22,118 bases of DNA from a virus: the IMG/VR virus record IMGVR_UViG_3300017765_000078, positions 1 to 22,118 of that record. One strand, 5' to 3'. A program made the translations under genes and the position numbers. Positions 20,161-22,118 of the stretch are shown here, piece by piece (positions within the stretch are counted from its first letter, which is position 1; each line of letters opens with the position of its first letter). The notes below the pieces were generated by a model. It was not told the origin of the DNA. It did not search any database and was given only the letters and a program-made list of their open reading frames with translations.

Positions 20161-20589
20161 ATGAAACTTCATAGTCTTAACAAATATCACGAAGATATAC
20201 TTAAAAAGTATATTAGTTTTGTCCAAAAGACTGTATATTCAGCTACAGAAGATTACACTTCTGAAAAATTCTTTGATTTTAACGAAGTATTAGAAAATAT
20301 TATAGATTTTACTAATGCTTTTAATAAATTAGTAAAAACAGGTGATAGAAGGACAGAATGGGCTTACATGACACCTAATTTAATACTATATTCTTGTATT
20401 GGGTTTTTATCAGGAATAAAAACTAAAGAAAATGGTCAGATGATGGAAAGACTAGCAGAAGAATTATTTGAAACTACAGTAGATGTTATAGGAGAGACTA
20501 CTGATATACTAGAGGATATAAATATCAAAGAGGAGATGCAAAAAAACATACTAACTAACTTAAAAAAAATAAATGAGCATAACAATTAA
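20161..20589 (+). CDS. Helical protein between terminase and tail chaperone, unknown
   Basis: A 142-residue protein from ATG 20161; a TTG at 20137 would add eight residues and is less likely. It is nearly all helix, with acidic and aromatic residues (DFNEVLENIIDFTNAFNKLV; RLAEELFETTVDVIGETTDI). No cysteine-rich, membrane or catalytic motif is seen apart from one moderately hydrophobic patch (LILYSCIGFLSG). It overlaps the chaperone-like gene by 17 bases, so it may act in tail or head-tail assembly. No family recognised. Confidence 0.6.
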   Translation: MKLHSLNKYHEDILKKYISFVQKTVYSATEDYTSEKFFDFNEVLENIIDFTNAFNKLVKTGDRRTEWAYMTPNLILYSCIGFLSGIKTKENGQMMERLAEELFETTVDVIGETTDILEDINIKEEMQKNILTNLKKINEHNN

Positions 20590-21283
20590 TATTAAAAGTC
20601 AAAATTTTGATAGAGATGTTGTCATTCCAATAGAATGGAAAGACATAACTGTAAAGTATTGGGGTGAACTAGCAACTATTATTAAGAAGCATTACACAAA
20701 TGCTACTGAAGAAGATAAAAGCAAAGAAGAAAACAAACACGCCTTGCTTAAATCACCATTAATGCAAGACTTTAATAAAGATGTAAAACTTACAGATACG
20801 CAAACTCTAAAAATGAATGCTGATATTTTTAGTTATATTTCAGGATTGACAAAAGAAGAAACAACTTTAGTAGATGTAAAACAAATAAACAAAGTTTTAT
20901 CTTTAATAAACAAATTAACTGAAGAATATAAACCAAAAGGAACAAGGTCTTTTGAATTTGAAGGAGAAACATATTTCTTTCCATCAGAATTTTTTAAAAA
21001 GAATACATATGGAGACTATATTGAAGCTACTCAATTAGATATGTATATTAAAGACATGGAAAATGGAAGATTTGATATATTACCTCAACAGATGGCAATA
21101 TTATGTAGAAAAATTGATGAGGAGTATGATGATGATAAAATAGCCGAAAAGGCAGATAAATTTAAAGAACTTACAATGGACATCATTTGGGAGTTCAGTT
21201 TTTTTTTGACTCAGCAAACAGTAAAATTAGCAAAACTTTCCCCTTCGTATTTGGAGAAACAACAACAAGTACAGGAACTGTGA
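20573..21283 (+). CDS. Tail assembly chaperone-like protein (short form)
   Basis: A 236-residue soluble protein. The layout fits tail assembly chaperones of Bacteroidota phages: an opening strand with VVIPIEWKDITVKYWGELAT, a middle with SFEFEGETYFFPSEFF, then DYIEATQLDMYIKDMENG, PQQMAILCRKIDEEYD, and a final helix WEFSFFLTQQTVKLAKLSPS. These proteins wrap the tape measure protein during tail building and are often made in two lengths by frameshifting. The gene here contains a T9 run near its end and a second open frame that overlaps it. Confidence 0.65.
   Translation: MSITINIKSQNFDRDVVIPIEWKDITVKYWGELATIIKKHYTNATEEDKSKEENKHALLKSPLMQDFNKDVKLTDTQTLKMNADIFSYISGLTKEETTLVDVKQINKVLSLINKLTEEYKPKGTRSFEFEGETYFFPSEFFKKNTYGDYIEATQLDMYIKDMENGRFDILPQQMAILCRKIDEEYDDDKIAEKADKFKELTMDIIWEFSFFLTQQTVKLAKLSPSYLEKQQQVQEL
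21199..21208 (+). promoter_or_regulatory. Candidate programmed -1 ribosomal frameshift site (T9G)
   Basis: In the chaperone frame the codons read AGT-TTT-TTT-TTG, so T-TTT-TTT (21199-21205) and T-TTT-TTG (21202-21208) both fit the X-XXY-YYZ slippery form. A -1 slip continues as Phe-Asp-Ser-Ala in the frame that stays open to 21510. That frame has a stop at 21163-21165, so the shift must occur between 21166 and the chaperone stop, where this is the only strong slippery run. Confidence 0.65.
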
Positions 21284-21510
21284 ATACAAAAGGATTATAT
21301 AGAACCTATATAAAGCCATTTGGATGGCTTAATAGTCTTTATCTATTGGCAGAGAAGCAAGTGTTCAATATTGAAGGTAAAAACGCTATAGATAGCGTAA
21401 GAGACACAAATCTTTATCATGTCATGACGTATTTAAGTTGGATTACAGCAAAAAATACTTATGACAATAAAGTACAAGAAAAAATAAACAACCCTAACAA
21501 AGTAATGTAA
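21205..21510 (+). CDS. C-terminal extension of the tail chaperone, reached by -1 frameshift
   Basis: This frame encodes about 100 residues and has no ATG at its start (only TTG 21187), so it is probably translated as the end of a longer chaperone form, about 312 residues in all. It contains YIKPFGWLNSLYLLAEKQVF and DTNLYHVMTYLSWI, a pattern like the second part of chaperone pairs in Bacteroidota phages ('GW---iy-LA ... yL-w'). This mirrors lambda G and GT. Its stop overlaps the next ATG by one base. Confidence 0.6.
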   Translation, partial: FDSANSKISKTFPFVFGETTTSTGTVNTKGLYRTYIKPFGWLNSLYLLAEKQVFNIEGKNAIDSVRDTNLYHVMTYLSWITAKNTYDNKVQEKINNPNKVM

Positions 21511-22118
21511 TGGCAATAGTAAGATTAACAGATATAGTAAAAACAATGAAGGATAAATGGGTTTATGGTGATAAATTCTTTGGGTATACAGAAGAGTTTA
21601 ACGATAATCACAATACACAATATCCTTCATTACTTATAACACCTCCTGATTCGTTATATCCTGAAGTAACACCTAGAAACGGATGGGAAGAATATTCTTT
21701 TGAGGTGTATTTTTCAGATTTATACAACAGAACAGAACAAGCTAACGAAACAATAGATCAAAGGTGGGACAATTTACAGGATTTAGCAAATGAATGGTTA
21801 GATATGTTTTTAAAGTCATATATGGGAGAGCAAGAGGGCAAAACAACTATATCTTATCTTACAGATGGTACTTTAACATTAGAAAGAAATAAAGATGTTG
21901 CTAATGATCAATTACTGCAAATAAAAATGAATTTCGGATGGAAAATATTTAGTAAGTGCTTTACTCCTGTATCTAACTATCCAAATGAAATAGCAGACTT
22001 GAAGATATGGCTATCTGCAGATAGTAATGTTACATTTAGCATTCCAACAAAGAGGGTTAGTGCTTGGGGAGATAGGTCAGGAAATAATAATAATGTAGCT
22101 CAAGCTACTAGCGACAGC
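21510..22118 (+). CDS. Virion/tail protein with LamG-type lectin domain (3' end outside window)
   Basis: ATG 21510 overlaps the preceding stop (TAATG) and the frame is open to the last base, giving 203 residues. Residues 1-155 are a soluble alpha/beta region (PSLLITPPDSLYPE; WEEYSFEVYFSDLYNRTEQA; NLQDLANEWLDMFLKSY) resembling a tail completion/terminator-type protein. From about 160 the sequence changes to a concanavalin-like (LamG) start: IADLKIWLSADSNV, then RVSAWGDRSGNNNNVAQAT. That matches the common 'LWLdAsd ... VssWaDkSGNgnnatQat' opening of carbohydrate- or protein-binding jelly rolls. Such a fusion would put a binding domain on the tail. The N-terminal role is uncertain. Confidence 0.65.
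   Translation, partial: MAIVRLTDIVKTMKDKWVYGDKFFGYTEEFNDNHNTQYPSLLITPPDSLYPEVTPRNGWEEYSFEVYFSDLYNRTEQANETIDQRWDNLQDLANEWLDMFLKSYMGEQEGKTTISYLTDGTLTLERNKDVANDQLLQIKMNFGWKIFSKCFTPVSNYPNEIADLKIWLSADSNVTFSIPTKRVSAWGDRSGNNNNVAQATSDS

Noticed and set aside
1-22118. Search for tRNA genes and integrase/excisionase
   Set aside because: No cloverleaf-like sequence and no tyrosine or serine recombinase motifs were found by eye; a covariance-model scan would be needed to exclude a divergent tRNA.

Overview
This window is a stretch of a tailed double-stranded DNA phage (or prophage) genome. It is very AT-rich, densely packed, and every credible gene lies on the + strand. The host is most likely a member of the Bacteroidota, probably a flavobacterium. 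Start codons sit behind A-rich leaders rather than Shine-Dalgarno sequences. Two intergenic regions carry the Bacteroidota promoter pattern TTTG-N19-TAnnTTTG (8817-8847 and 14462-14492). Many small proteins have the look of Bacteroidota phage families. A candidate -1 frameshift in a tail-assembly-chaperone-like gene points to a siphovirus-type tail. No integrase, excisionase or tRNA was seen.

Layout. 1-7478 is a late block: the end of a small HTH protein, a ClpP-type prohead protease with a C-terminal scaffold-like part, the major capsid protein, two tandem paralogous virion proteins (tail-tube candidates), a small basic-tailed protein, the portal, a head-tail connector with a Cys-rich tail, a receptor/fibre-like protein, and a lysis group (single-TM peptide, basic peptide, M15 peptidase, holin-like protein). 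A terminator follows. 7599-8684 encodes a calcineurin-type metallophosphoesterase. A promoter at 8817-8847 then starts an early/replication block (8892-14186): small proteins, an HTH regulator, an 'AEKRA' protein possibly linked to recombination, an XRE-like regulator, a stand-alone DnaA domain IV-like protein, an SSB-like protein ending in DDLPF, a replisome-organiser-like protein, a DnaC-like AAA+ loader, a DUF3310-like protein, a VRR-NUC nuclease and small membrane or HTH proteins.

14217-16042 is a self-contained accessory cassette. It has a terminator on each side, three 9-bp iteron-like repeats, a 14-bp direct repeat overlapping the promoter, and six small unrecognised genes, several with one membrane segment. 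16043-16717 is a long non-coding gap with a 17-bp direct repeat and a strong hairpin. 16718-22118 returns to virion genes: a small virion-like protein, a Cys-rich/acidic protein, a conserved head-region protein, terminase small and large subunits, and the chaperone-like gene with its candidate frameshift at a T9 run. The last gene runs off the window; it looks like a virion protein fused to a LamG-type lectin fold.

How it fits together. The replication block has two loader-type proteins, a DnaA-like DNA-binding module and an SSB-like protein but no polymerase or helicase, so the phage probably recruits the host replisome. Structural genes lie on both sides of the early block. Together with the terminase being about 13 kb downstream of the portal, this suggests a circular or circularly permuted map cut within the late region. 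The best candidates for something undescribed are the 14.2-16.0 kb cassette, the structured intergenic region after it, and the poly-G tracts in the nuclease gene.
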